Assembly (NCBI RefSeq): GCF_002812125.1
Contig: NZ_NPDQ01000003.1
Coordinates: forward strand, 482,749 to 546,748
Origin: Leptospira brenneri
GTDB taxonomy: Bacteria; Spirochaetota; Leptospiria; Leptospirales; Leptospiraceae
DNA: 64,000 nucleotides
Reading direction: 5' to 3'
Part shown: piece after piece, positions 54,421 through 63,675 of the stretch
Numbering within the stretch: position 1 is the stretch's first letter
Layout of the letters: every line of letters begins with the position of its first letter
Translations under genes and position numbers: made by a program
Notes under the pieces: model-generated
What the model was told of the DNA's origin: nothing
Database searches by the model: none
What the model saw: the letters and a program-made list of their open reading frames with translations, nothing else

Positions 54421-57309
54421 ATGTTTCTTTTTCAGACCAAATTTAAGTTTTTGATTTTCCCGATTGCTCTATTGCAACTCCACTGCAACACCCTTCTCGA
54501 TCTTTTTTCAGAGCCATTTTATGTGCATGAGTATCATTTAGAAAATGGTCTCTCAGTTTTTCTCAGCGTCAATCGTAAGGAACCCATTGTCAAAACTTCA
54601 ATTTTAGTCAATGCTGGCTCGGCAGATGATCCAGAAGATGCAACCGGACTTGCTCATTATTTAGAACATTTGATGTTTAAAGGTACGAGTCAAATAGGAA
54701 CAATCGATTACGAAAAAGAAAAACCGCTCCTGGAACAAATCGAAAATCAATACGAAAATTACCGCCAAACAACAAACGAAGATAAAAGGAAACAAATTTA
54801 CGGCAAAATTGACCAACTTTCTTTAGAGGCGGCAAAGTATGTTATACCAAATGAGTTTTCTCGAATACAAAGTCTTATGGGCATCCTACATTCCAATGCA
54901 TTCACATCCAATGATAGAACTTATTATGTAGCGACAGTCCCTTCCAATCAAATCAACAATTTTTTACATTTAGAATGGGAGAGGTTTAAAGATCCTGTGT
55001 TTCGTACGTTTCATACGGAACTTGAGTCCGTTTTTGAAGAAAGAAATTTACGCGTCACCGACTTTAATTCAAATCTGTTTAAACAATATTATCAGATTAT
55101 GTTTCCAAACCATCCTTATGGAGAAAAAACTCCCATTGGAACAGACGCGCACTTAAAGAATCCATCTATAAAAAAGATCCATACATTCTTTAACGAACAC
55201 TACATTCCATCAAAAATGGCGATCTGTATGTCAGGTGATCTTGACCCAGATGAAGTCCTCAAAGAAATCAAAAAAACCTTTGGCACCATGCCGTCAAAAA
55301 CTCAAACAAGTAAGTTAGACATTCCAGAATATAAACCTCAAGAATCGACTAACAAAATTATAATTAATTCTAAAAAAAAGATTTACCTTTTTGGAATTAA
55401 AATACCAAAAAGTTCTCCTAAACTTTATGCGGAAGCAAATACCATCGCCTCACTACTTTCTAATGGATATAACGGCCTATTAGATGAAAGCCTATACTAT
55501 TCCCAAAATGCAAATTCCGTATCTGTTTCAACCACAGAATGGAAAGACTATTTTTTACTCAATATTTGGGTAGAACCGAGTAAAAGTTTATCTTTAAATG
55601 AAACAAAGAACTATATTTTATCTGCTTTCCAAAAGCTTGAAAATAAAGAAATTTCAGATGAAATGTTCCAATCCGTAAAAAACAATCAAAGGTTAGTTTT
55701 AATTAAGAAGAAAGATGATAACGAATTTCGTTTAAATGAAATTTCAGAAGCTTTTTTAGCAAATTGGGGTTATGAAAAAATCCAACAAAAGTTTCAATCA
55801 ATGAACCAAACAAAACCCGAGGATTTAAGTGACTTTGTAAAAAACTTTGTGAATCACAACATTGTGTCGATAGAAACGGTATCAGGAAACTCTAATTTTG
55901 TCTATATAGCGAAGCCACCTATTTCCAAATTGGAATTCAGCAAAGAGGAAGAATCGAAATTTAAAAAAGAATTTTCTATAGAACCAATAAAATCAATTTC
56001 CCCTGAATTTGCTGATTTTGACTTAATCCAATCAAAACAATATCCAAACGGGAACCAAATCATTTACCAAAAAAATAAAGAAAACTCACTATTTAAGTTT
56101 AAAATGATCATTGAACGTGGCGCATGGATTAGCCCCTACTTAGATATTTCAATCGATTATTGGAGACATTTAGGCACTGATTTATATACTGCAAATGCTC
56201 TTTCAACAAAATTCTATCTTCTGGGAAGTTCTGTTTCCATTCAAACTCATGGAGAAGCTCTGGAAATTATAATGGAAGGTGAAGACGAACATTTTATCTC
56301 TTCCTTTCGTTTATTAGAGCATTCAATTAAGTCCGTTGCTTCTTCGAAAGAAGTATGGGAAAAACTTCTAAGCAACCATCTTCAATATTTAGATCTTCTA
56401 AAAGAAGAGGAATCAGAAATTGATTCAGCATTACACCAATACTCATTATTTGGAAAAAATAGTTTAAGATTTTTTCAGGCAAACCAAACTGAATTAAAAA
56501 AAATTAAATCCTCCGATGCTATTAATTTATTAGGAAATCTATTAAAGTTTAAATCCAAAATTACATACTACGGTAAGTTAGATTTTGAAACACTGGAAAA
56601 CAATGTGTTTCGGGAGTATACTAATCTTCCAAAAACTATAGACGCTAGCCTGTTATCAAAAAAACAGTTTCGAAATAACAACGAAACTAGCTTTTATGTT
56701 TTGTCTAGGAAAAGACCACATGTAGAGCTTACTTATTTTTCCACTATATTTTTACCGACACCAGTCAATCTGACTTATTTTTCGATCTATAACTCTATGT
56801 ATGCGGGATTATCATCTCCATTTTTTACTACAATGAGAGAACAAACTGGCAATGCATATGCTGCCGATGTATTTATCAGTCCTCCTGAATTTGAAAAGGA
56901 TCCAATTCTTTGGCTGGCAAATCTTTCTTGCCAAGCTGACAAACTTGACAGTTGTTTGTTTGATGCAAAAAACAGCTTGGAATCTCCTAAAATAACAAAA
57001 CTTCGGTTTGATGAGGCTAAAACTTCTACACTATATTCTGCCAGTACAATTCGGAAATCCCATAGTTATCTAATTGATGAATTCAATCGCTCTAGTCGTT
57101 TGGGATTGACAGAAGATGTAGACAAACTTATGTATGAATCCTTGAACGAAGTTAAATGGGACGATTTTATCGATTTTACAAAAAAAATCAATGATGCAGG
57201 CTTTTTTCAAATTTCACTCATTGGAGATCCCCAAAAATTTAATCGCCAAAGTTTAAAATCCCTCGGAAAAGTGGAAGAACTCACTGAATCTACAATCATA
57301 GGTCGATAG
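54421..57309 (+). CDS. M16-family (pitrilysin-type) metallopeptidase lipoprotein
   Basis: A 962-residue full-length two-half M16 protein with a lipobox LQLHC (Cys22). The first half has the inverted zinc motif AHYLEHLMFKG (HxxEH) near residue 79 and the downstream Glu in ESVFEERNLRV. The second half keeps the substrate-side block FFTTMREQTGNAYAAD (Arg/Tyr motif). It is therefore likely an active clamshell protease for peptides of up to about 70 residues, located in the periplasm or on the surface. It begins a four-gene plus-strand operon. The N-terminal ATG has no clear ribosome site. Confidence 0.88.
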   Translation: MFLFQTKFKFLIFPIALLQLHCNTLLDLFSEPFYVHEYHLENGLSVFLSVNRKEPIVKTSILVNAGSADDPEDATGLAHYLEHLMFKGTSQIGTIDYEKEKPLLEQIENQYENYRQTTNEDKRKQIYGKIDQLSLEAAKYVIPNEFSRIQSLMGILHSNAFTSNDRTYYVATVPSNQINNFLHLEWERFKDPVFRTFHTELESVFEERNLRVTDFNSNLFKQYYQIMFPNHPYGEKTPIGTDAHLKNPSIKKIHTFFNEHYIPSKMAICMSGDLDPDEVLKEIKKTFGTMPSKTQTSKLDIPEYKPQESTNKIIINSKKKIYLFGIKIPKSSPKLYAEANTIASLLSNGYNGLLDESLYYSQNANSVSVSTTEWKDYFLLNIWVEPSKSLSLNETKNYILSAFQKLENKEISDEMFQSVKNNQRLVLIKKKDDNEFRLNEISEAFLANWGYEKIQQKFQSMNQTKPEDLSDFVKNFVNHNIVSIETVSGNSNFVYIAKPPISKLEFSKEEESKFKKEFSIEPIKSISPEFADFDLIQSKQYPNGNQIIYQKNKENSLFKFKMIIERGAWISPYLDISIDYWRHLGTDLYTANALSTKFYLLGSSVSIQTHGEALEIIMEGEDEHFISSFRLLEHSIKSVASSKEVWEKLLSNHLQYLDLLKEEESEIDSALHQYSLFGKNSLRFFQANQTELKKIKSSDAINLLGNLLKFKSKITYYGKLDFETLENNVFREYTNLPKTIDASLLSKKQFRNNNETSFYVLSRKRPHVELTYFSTIFLPTPVNLTYFSIYNSMYAGLSSPFFTTMREQTGNAYAADVFISPPEFEKDPILWLANLSCQADKLDSCLFDAKNSLESPKITKLRFDEAKTSTLYSASTIRKSHSYLIDEFNRSSRLGLTEDVDKLMYESLNEVKWDDFIDFTKKINDAGFFQISLIGDPQKFNRQSLKSLGKVEELTESTIIGR

Positions 57310-57318
57310 GAGACAGAA

Positions 57319-58695
57319 ATGATAACCCAACTCAAAGTGATTAGTAAAGAGTATAAGCATATTCACATACTTGCAATAGAGGCTGTGATCGCTTTTTATT
57401 TGATATTTTTTAACATTGGAAATCTGGATTTAAATCACCCATTTGGAATTTTCGACAAAATAGGTTGGGCCAGAGATTTAGGTTTGTACATTCAGAAAAA
57501 ATCTTACGAATCTAAACTCGTTAAACAGATCGAATCTACGCCAAGTTTGGTGAGAGAAAACTGGGAACTCGGTCTTTTTTATTTAGAGATGGAAAAAAAT
57601 CCAGAATTAGCAATCCAATATTTTACAAAAGGATTTGAAAATGATGTAACTGGGAATTTTCCATTTCAAAATAAAATTTTTGAATCACACATCCGCTTAG
57701 GCCTGGAACTTTTTAAATTAGAAGAGATGGTATTTAAATATTGGGAATATGATTACAATCTCTATTCAAGAATTTGGAGCGAAAAATACGACAAAGCATT
57801 AAGTTATTATAATATTGCAACGGGTATGGAAGGATCCTCCTTTTATAATGATCCAAGAACCGCTGAATTTTTTAATTTTGAAGGAAACTTGCGATACTAT
57901 GCAGGAGATTTTGTAAATGCGGAAGAATCATATAAAACATGTATTTCGATGCAAAATGATCGTGAAGAATGTTTTGTTGGATTAGCACTAGTGAAACTGC
58001 GAAATTCTGCAAACTTTCCAGAATCAAAATATGCTTTAGACAGCGAAGCATACTCCCTACTACAAAGGAGTTTCGAGACTCACGAAAAGGACGAAAAACT
58101 TTTATCCAAACATGGATTATTTGAATATTGGGTAAACTCGCCTTTATATCGTAGAGATCAAATCCAAAGAATTGAACCACTAGCTATTGAAATGACTCAA
58201 AAGAAAAATGATATCGGATTGTATCATTATGTATTGGGTTTAAGTTATTATGATCATTGGAAAGAAAACCTAACTCCCAAAATGTTAAAAAGTTTTGAGT
58301 TAGCCGCCAAAATGGAACCAGACAGCCTAGACTACTGTATTGAGTATGGATACAGCTATGCGTATTATGAAGATTCTGTAAAAGGTATTAAACTGCTAGA
58401 AAACTGCAAAGAAAAGTTCACTCCTACCTATCGTTTACTTTCTCATTTAGGAGATAGTTATCTCCTAGCTGGCAATTATGAAAAAGCAAGAGAATATCAT
58501 CTAGAAGCAGAAAACAGTGAAACCTATTCCAACCAAAGAGACAATAGAGTTTCCCACCAAAATTCATACTCAATTGGAAGAGCAAATTTACTTTTGGGAA
58601 ACCGTACAGAAGGAATCAAATATTTAAATTTAGCATGTAACGAAGGTCAAGGCCTCCAACAGGCATGTACACGACTAGCAAAGGAGAAGGAATAA
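57319..58695 (+). CDS. TPR-repeat protein with N-terminal membrane anchor
   Basis: A 458-residue protein with one membrane segment (residues 19-36, ILAIEAVIAFYLIFFNIG) and several TPR-like helix pairs: WELGLFYLEMEKNPELAIQY, EFFNFEGNLRYYAGDFVNAE, LSYYDHWKENLTPKMLKSF, LLSHLGDSYLLAGNYEKARE. The last repeat, EGIKYLNLACNEGQGLQQACTRL, is Sel1-like. It is likely a periplasmic scaffold. SD GGAGA precedes the ATG, 9 bp after the M16 stop; cotranscription is clear. Confidence 0.78.
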   Translation: MITQLKVISKEYKHIHILAIEAVIAFYLIFFNIGNLDLNHPFGIFDKIGWARDLGLYIQKKSYESKLVKQIESTPSLVRENWELGLFYLEMEKNPELAIQYFTKGFENDVTGNFPFQNKIFESHIRLGLELFKLEEMVFKYWEYDYNLYSRIWSEKYDKALSYYNIATGMEGSSFYNDPRTAEFFNFEGNLRYYAGDFVNAEESYKTCISMQNDREECFVGLALVKLRNSANFPESKYALDSEAYSLLQRSFETHEKDEKLLSKHGLFEYWVNSPLYRRDQIQRIEPLAIEMTQKKNDIGLYHYVLGLSYYDHWKENLTPKMLKSFELAAKMEPDSLDYCIEYGYSYAYYEDSVKGIKLLENCKEKFTPTYRLLSHLGDSYLLAGNYEKAREYHLEAENSETYSNQRDNRVSHQNSYSIGRANLLLGNRTEGIKYLNLACNEGQGLQQACTRLAKEKE

Positions 58696-59063
58696 TGGAA
58701 CAACAGCAAGTAGAGATTAATAAAAATAAAGTTTTATACAAACTTTCATCAAGAATCAGTTTATTTGGCAAAATTCTGATCGTATTAGGTTCGTTATACT
58801 TAATTGGAGGTTTGGTAACCATCAAAGATAATTATGGAAATATTTTCGAAGGAATCCTTCAGATTATTTTAGGATATTTGACCGTTCGAGTATCAATACT
58901 ATTTAAAAAAGCATCTACACTGGAAAATCCAACTCTGGAAGACTTACTAGTTTCCTTCGAAGCAACAACAAATCTTTATACCATGCAGTTGTATTTTTAT
59001 GGTTTTATTTTCTTCCTTGCCTTATTTACACTATTATCTCTCGCCTGGACAAACCTTTCATGA
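58695..59063 (+). CDS. Small three-helix membrane protein of the M16 operon
   Basis: A 122-residue membrane protein with three hydrophobic segments (SLFGKILIVLGSLYLIGGLV; ILQIILGYLTVRVSILF; FYGFIFFLALFTLLSLAW). Its ATG (58695) overlaps the TAA of the TPR gene by one base, and GGAGAAGG lies just upstream; the upstream in-frame Met at 58665 is inside the TPR gene and is rejected. It overlaps the DUF4436-like gene by 4 bp. No family is recognised. Confidence 0.7.
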   Translation: MEQQQVEINKNKVLYKLSSRISLFGKILIVLGSLYLIGGLVTIKDNYGNIFEGILQIILGYLTVRVSILFKKASTLENPTLEDLLVSFEATTNLYTMQLYFYGFIFFLALFTLLSLAWTNLS

Positions 59064-59971
59064 CTCCAATTAAAAGTTTAGTTTCATCTAATCGTTTCCA
59101 GTTAATTTCTTTTCTTCTTATTTTGATTGCAGGAAGTTACTTGGCCAGTGTTCGCTACTTCATCAAAGACAAATCAGATTTCGCATCCTTCACCGACGTA
59201 GACATTGACCATATAAAGACATCTGTAATCACTGCGGATGTCCGTTCTGTAGAAATTGATAAAAGAGAAGCAAAAGTTGAATTGAGAATTTATCTCGCAG
59301 AAGAATTGGCTCTGAATCGTAGATCCGATACACCCAATGAAGAACTTCGTTTGATTTCCTATAGTAGTAATGAAGAGTTTGTTCTTAAAGCAAAACAACC
59401 CATTCGAAAAATACTCATCACCTTACCGTTAGTTGGGACAATTACCGATTATCCTTTTGATACTTTCCAAGCGACTCTTAGTTTAGGTTTTTCCAAAAAA
59501 ATCTCAGACTTAGAAACTGTTGGAATCCCGCTTGTGTTAAATATGCAATCACCAATCGCAAGTTACAAACTTGAGTTTTTTGAAAAACTTATCGAAGATT
59601 TCTGGGTTGATAGAAACACAGGGAACGTAGAGCGATTGATTCAAGTAGCAAGGACTAAAAGTAACCAATTTGTTTCTGTATTTATCATGGTGATCATGTT
59701 TTGTATTGGACTTACAATCATCTTGATTACAACGAGAATTCTACTCTACCAAAAAGGAATCCAAGCCTTTGAATTGTTTTTTATCTCAATCCTACTACTT
59801 GTGTTGCCAGCCCTCCGGAACGCTCAACCAGGAATTCCAGGATTCGGAGTACTTTCGGATTATCTTTCCTTTTTCTGGGCGCTTGGTTTAACAGCCATTT
59901 CACTACTCATCCTACTCATTTACTGGCATTTTTTTAAAGAGAAAGCAGCTAACCCCAACAAATTGGGCTAG
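59060..59971 (+). CDS. DUF4436-like membrane protein, last gene of the M16 operon
   Basis: A 303-residue protein: N-terminal membrane anchor (residues 12-31), a periplasmic beta-rich domain (45-200) with ITDYPFDTFQATLSLGFS, and three C-terminal membrane segments (FVSVFIMVIMFCIGLTIIL; FFISILLLVLPALRNAQPG; FFWALGLTAISLLILLIYW). The YPFD motif followed by a LPALR-containing last segment is the form I know from DUF4436 proteins. Unknown role. Its ATG overlaps the previous stop by 4 bp (ATGA). Confidence 0.65.
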   Translation: MTPIKSLVSSNRFQLISFLLILIAGSYLASVRYFIKDKSDFASFTDVDIDHIKTSVITADVRSVEIDKREAKVELRIYLAEELALNRRSDTPNEELRLISYSSNEEFVLKAKQPIRKILITLPLVGTITDYPFDTFQATLSLGFSKKISDLETVGIPLVLNMQSPIASYKLEFFEKLIEDFWVDRNTGNVERLIQVARTKSNQFVSVFIMVIMFCIGLTIILITTRILLYQKGIQAFELFFISILLLVLPALRNAQPGIPGFGVLSDYLSFFWALGLTAISLLILLIYWHFFKEKAANPNKLG

Positions 59972-60534
59972 AGTTAAGATAGTTCGCTTTCAGATTTATA
60001 AGATGGAGACTCTAGGCAAACGACAAATTTGAACACGATCTGTGAGTGGATTCTCTTAGGGAATCCGAATGTGAAACTGCGAACAGATGCCAAATAAAAA
60101 AATGGGAAAAGAGAGAGTAGCTTTCCAAGAGTTGTGAGCTGTGATAGAGGGGAATTCGGACATCCCACGAACCACTCCCCTCCACCCTAACTCGGGCGGG
60201 GGCTTGTGGATTCGGCTCAGGATTATGTCTCGTTAGTATTTCCCCGCTCAACCATCCCCGATTCACTTCCAACAAAACAAACACTCCATTTCATTTTGAT
60301 AAAACAGAGCCTCCAAATCCCCCATTTTCTAATTACATCTTTTTTTCAGCCAACAAGGCACTTTTCTTAAATAAGCTTTTATATCAAAACCTAACCAGGA
60401 TTCAAGTAACACAATGTTCTTTAAACTTAAATAAGCGATACCTTCAGAAGAGAGGGACAACAAGACTGCTGTTCAACGGCAATAATTCTGTTTTTTATTG
60501 ACTACTATTTAAAAAAAACAGCATAATACCCGTT
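59972..60534. other. Intergenic region with repeat copy and GC-rich segment
   Basis: About 560 bp without a supported gene. It carries the first copy of the 52-bp direct repeat (60093-60144), followed by a GC-richer stretch (60145-60260) rich in runs of C and G, then AT-rich sequence leading to the DUF1554 gene. Open frames on the minus strand here have no ribosome site or recognisable product. Confidence 0.5.
60093..60144 (+). repeat. 52-bp direct repeat, copy 1
   Basis: Begins AATAAAAAAATGGG and ends GAGTTGTGAGCTGTGA; matches 63949-64000 at 51 of 52 positions (C at 60125 against T at 63981). The second copy runs to the window edge, so the true repeat may be longer. Confidence 0.85.
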
Positions 60535-61944
60535 ATGAGAACAAAAGGATTAATTTCCCTGACATTTATTATCACCTTTTCCTTATATAGGTGCGCCCTT
60601 ATCTCCGATTTCGCATTGAATCATTCCTCATCCAATTTGAATTTATCCACTCTCTTACTTGGATTGAGCCAGTATTCAGAAAACGGCATTATTTTATCCG
60701 GATCTTTAAAAAATGCCAACGGTAGCGTAGGATCAGATACCGAAATAAAAGTAACATCAGCATCAAAAGAATATACAACAACTTCAGACTCAAAAGGTAA
60801 CTGGGAAATAAAATTATCCGATGATCAAACACCCCTAGACCTGAAATTATCCGCATCCCCAAACAAGGATATTGCTGCTAACTTTAACATTGGGATCTCT
60901 GAGAACGAAAGCATTCTTCAGACAACTGTCTCTAAAATTGGCGGACAACTAGAGTTAACCTGTGGTGCCAGACGACAATCGAACAATGTTACCCCGCATA
61001 ACCTCATCATCCAAGGTCAAGAAATTGTATTAACTGAAGGCCGAGAAGGAATATTTCTCAAACTCAAACTTGATAAAAAACCGAATTTGTCAAATACATA
61101 TGTTTTTGCAGCTCATACATGGATTTACCCGCGAACTTATTATGGCGATTATACTCGACATCTTAAGCCATTGCCTGTAGTTGTAGACCCACCTCAGCTT
61201 ACATTTACAAAGGAAAACTATAATCAGGAACAAGAGATATACATCAAAGCCCTACCTGATACGAATGCGCTGAATGAATACGGATTTCTTTCTGTAATTT
61301 CCAGCGGAGGACTTGTTATTGAACTTTATAGATCAGTAACTATCTATGATACGAATGCTAAACACCTTTTCCTCACTGCCTCAAAATTTTATTCAGATAT
61401 GGGCGGAATCCAAGGAGCAGATGTTAAATGTGCATTGGATTCTAATCATCCGTCAAAAGGAATTTACAAGGCTATGTTAGTTACACAATCAACAGCTTCT
61501 TTCAAAAGAATAGCATGTAAAACTTACGCATGTGATTCAAAGGAAGAAAATGAAAACTGGGTATTTCAGCCTCTAACAACTTACAACCGTTCTTCCGATG
61601 GCGTTGCAGTTTTTGATACGGATGATAGATCCCTAATAAAGGAAAATACCCTCCGCGGTTTCCCAGATGCAGGTATTATTTCGGAAGATATGGAAGGAGG
61701 ATTCTGGACTGGATTAGGCGATGGGACTGTTCCCACTAAAGACTGGAGAGCCAACGAAGATCCAACCGGCTCAAGATCAACATGTAATAACTGGTCAGGT
61801 GAAAGCTATTATGTAAATGGATCATTGGGGCAAGCCGGTAACCTATCAGGTAGTTTTCTAAATGGTGGTGGGGGCAATTGTGTTAATGTAGAAAAACAAT
61901 TTTCCTACCCCACTCAGCACCGCCTCCTTTGTATTGAGCAATAA
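60535..61944 (+). CDS. DUF1554 (Len-type) lipoprotein
   Basis: A 469-residue lipoprotein: lipobox LYRC at Cys20, a Ser/Asn-rich linker and a hydrophobic run (LNLSTLLLGL, 35-44). A beta-sandwich like a carboxypeptidase-regulatory domain follows (ILSGSLKNANGSVGSDTEI), then a region rich in beta structure. The C-terminal 160 residues are a DUF1554 domain with LFLTASKFYSDMGGIQGADV, STCNNWSGESYYVNGS and paired cysteines (CKTYACDSKE, LLCIEQ at the end). DUF1554 is the domain of the leptospiral Len (endostatin-like) proteins of pathogens; here it is on a longer lipoprotein. Adhesion to host or matrix molecules is known for Len proteins, but not shown for this type. Confidence 0.85.
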   Translation: MRTKGLISLTFIITFSLYRCALISDFALNHSSSNLNLSTLLLGLSQYSENGIILSGSLKNANGSVGSDTEIKVTSASKEYTTTSDSKGNWEIKLSDDQTPLDLKLSASPNKDIAANFNIGISENESILQTTVSKIGGQLELTCGARRQSNNVTPHNLIIQGQEIVLTEGREGIFLKLKLDKKPNLSNTYVFAAHTWIYPRTYYGDYTRHLKPLPVVVDPPQLTFTKENYNQEQEIYIKALPDTNALNEYGFLSVISSGGLVIELYRSVTIYDTNAKHLFLTASKFYSDMGGIQGADVKCALDSNHPSKGIYKAMLVTQSTASFKRIACKTYACDSKEENENWVFQPLTTYNRSSDGVAVFDTDDRSLIKENTLRGFPDAGIISEDMEGGFWTGLGDGTVPTKDWRANEDPTGSRSTCNNWSGESYYVNGSLGQAGNLSGSFLNGGGGNCVNVEKQFSYPTQHRLLCIEQ

Positions 61945-62181
61945 TTAATACTAAAATAAGATAAAGTAAATTAAGGGAACAATCCATCGCATACTTTGCT
62001 CCCCGCTTAAAACACCACTAAGTAGCGGTGGCATTCCGTTACTAACATCTGCGTTTGCAAAATTTTACTTTATTTATAAAAACTAATCCCTTCTGCAAAT
62101 GTCATCAGACAGAATCAGGTCAGAAAAAGAACTCTCCCTCCTCGTAGAATCCACTTGTAACGGGTTGGAATCTCTACAAAT

Positions 62182-62203
62182 AAAAAAGGGAGATTTCTCC
62201 CTT
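62182..62203 (-). terminator. Rho-independent terminator after the SHOCT/pentapeptide-like gene
   Basis: AAGGGAGA (62186-62193) and TCTCCCTT (62196-62203) pair around a short loop; on the minus strand a T-run follows (complement of 62182-62187). It lies 31 bp after the stop at 62234. Confidence 0.85.
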
Positions 62204-62233
62204 CCACAACACCCGTATACATTTCTCTTTTAA

Positions 62234-63223
62234 TTAAACAGACGCAGCAGATGACGCGATCATTCCAAATACTTCGCGAAACTGTGCATTCCCATCAATG
62301 ATAACATCGGAGATACGTTTGTTCATGATTCGTACTTCCGAAAGGTCAACATTTTTGATAGTCACCCTTCTTAGATCACATTCACCGAATAGAGCTTTGT
62401 TCAGTTTTACATTTTCGAATTTTACTTGTTCGAAACCTGTCTTTTTCCAACCCTCTCCTGTGTTTATCAACACATCGCTGAACATACAATTTTCAAAAGT
62501 TGATTTTTCCATTCGCGTCAAACGAATAATAAACTGATCCGTCGTAACGTCATTCAAGGTGAGACTTTGAATTCTCGACGCTTGTATTTCCATTCCCTTT
62601 AATTTCGATGCGGAAATTTCTATGTGACTGCACTGTGCCCCTTCAAATTTAGAAGAAGTAACATCTGATCCATCATTGATGGAGAGTTCCTTGATAGATG
62701 CAGCTGTAAAAAGACAATTTGTAACATTGGAAGACGTTATCGATACCTTTTTCAGGTTAGAACTACTGATCTCCACGTCATCAAATTGTCCATCTTCCAC
62801 TTGCAGTTGTTCAAGGTTGCTTGCGGATATTTCACCATTCTGAAAAGAACCTCGCTGGATTTTGAATCCACTGAGATTACTTTTGTTTACTGCATTGGAA
62901 ATAAAATCCGTGTCATGTAAAACAACCTGTTCCATAGAAGACATTCGGATCGTATTATTTTTGAATTGAAAACGTTCCCCTTTGGGGATTTGCACTCTGG
63001 ACATCGAAAGATTATTTTCTTTCAGATCACTCGCATACAATCCTTCTACATCATTGGAAAATTTTCCAAACTGTTCCGCCATCGATCGAAAACTCCAAGG
63101 TTTCGGTTTAGTTTCATCAGACATTATAGACTGTGACAACTCGGCAATAAGTTCTGCACCTTGGGCGTCAGTGATTTTTCCATCTTTAACGAGTTGTATT
63201 ACTTTTTGGATCTCGTCTTTCAT
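62234..63223 (-). CDS. SHOCT-like N-terminal domain plus pentapeptide-like beta-helix protein
   Basis: A 329-residue protein without a signal peptide. Residues 1-35 form a SHOCT-like helix pair (VIQLVKDGKITDAQGAELI). The rest is a series of about 20-residue units with alternating small and hydrophobic residues, such as SNLSGFKIQRGSFQNGEI, ASNLEQLQVEDGQFDDVEI and SSNLKKVSITSSNVTNCLF, resembling right-handed pentapeptide or bactofilin-like beta-helices. GTG 63232 is too close to its GAGG; ATG 63223 is correctly spaced. It follows the DUF2089 gene by 17 bp and ends at its own terminator, so the pair is one unit. Confidence 0.72.
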   Translation of the reverse strand: MKDEIQKVIQLVKDGKITDAQGAELIAELSQSIMSDETKPKPWSFRSMAEQFGKFSNDVEGLYASDLKENNLSMSRVQIPKGERFQFKNNTIRMSSMEQVVLHDTDFISNAVNKSNLSGFKIQRGSFQNGEISASNLEQLQVEDGQFDDVEISSSNLKKVSITSSNVTNCLFTAASIKELSINDGSDVTSSKFEGAQCSHIEISASKLKGMEIQASRIQSLTLNDVTTDQFIIRLTRMEKSTFENCMFSDVLINTGEGWKKTGFEQVKFENVKLNKALFGECDLRRVTIKNVDLSEVRIMNKRISDVIIDGNAQFREVFGMIASSAASV

Positions 63224-63240
63224 ATGATTCACCTCAATTT

Positions 63241-63675
63241 TTATCCTTTTTTATTTTTGGGAAGTTTGCGTATGTTACGCATTGCCTCATCGAAATCAAT
63301 CTCACCTTTCGCTAGTTGATCAAGCACCTCATCTGTGGCGCCGGCTTTACCACTTTTGGAAGCTTCGCGAAATGAGGATTCGGAGGAGATATCAATCCCA
63401 ACTAGTTTGTTTTTCAACTGCGTCAAACGTGCTCGGACGGTGGGATAACTTAATCCCAACGCCGATTGCATATCTCGCACTCGTCCCTCACTAAGAACAA
63501 ATATGCGTAGAAAATGTAGATCATCAGCAGACAAAGTGGCAAACTCATTGAGCTGGAATGGACCCTCAACCTTTATCCCACACCCATCGCATCCTAAAAC
63601 CATTGGCCGGAGTGGCTCCTGGCAGGCTGGACAACAAAGACTGGAATCGATCTTCTTTGATTCACCTAAAGGCAT
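63241..63675 (-). CDS. DUF2089-family regulator (zinc ribbon plus helix-turn-helix, SHOCT-like tail)
   Basis: A 144-residue protein. The N-terminus has a zinc ribbon CPACQEPL...CDGCG, then a sigma-like helix-turn-helix (LHFLRIFVLSEGRVRDMQSA; LGLSYPTVRARLTQLKNKL) and a SHOCT-like end (DQLAKGEIDFDEAMRNI). This is the architecture of DUF2089. Family knowledge: DUF2089 genes are paired with YvlB-like or SHOCT genes in Firmicutes and act as likely transcription regulators. The ATG at 63675 has AGGAG nine bases upstream; an upstream frame start at 63708 is rejected. Confidence 0.85.
   Translation of the reverse strand: MPLGESKKIDSSLCCPACQEPLRPMVLGCDGCGIKVEGPFQLNEFATLSADDLHFLRIFVLSEGRVRDMQSALGLSYPTVRARLTQLKNKLVGIDISSESSFREASKSGKAGATDEVLDQLAKGEIDFDEAMRNIRKLPKNKKG

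Noticed and set aside
60012..60284. Minus-strand open frame of 90 codons across the GC-rich stretch after the first repeat copy
   Set aside because: No ribosome site, biased composition and no recognisable domain; it spans the repeat, so it is likely chance.
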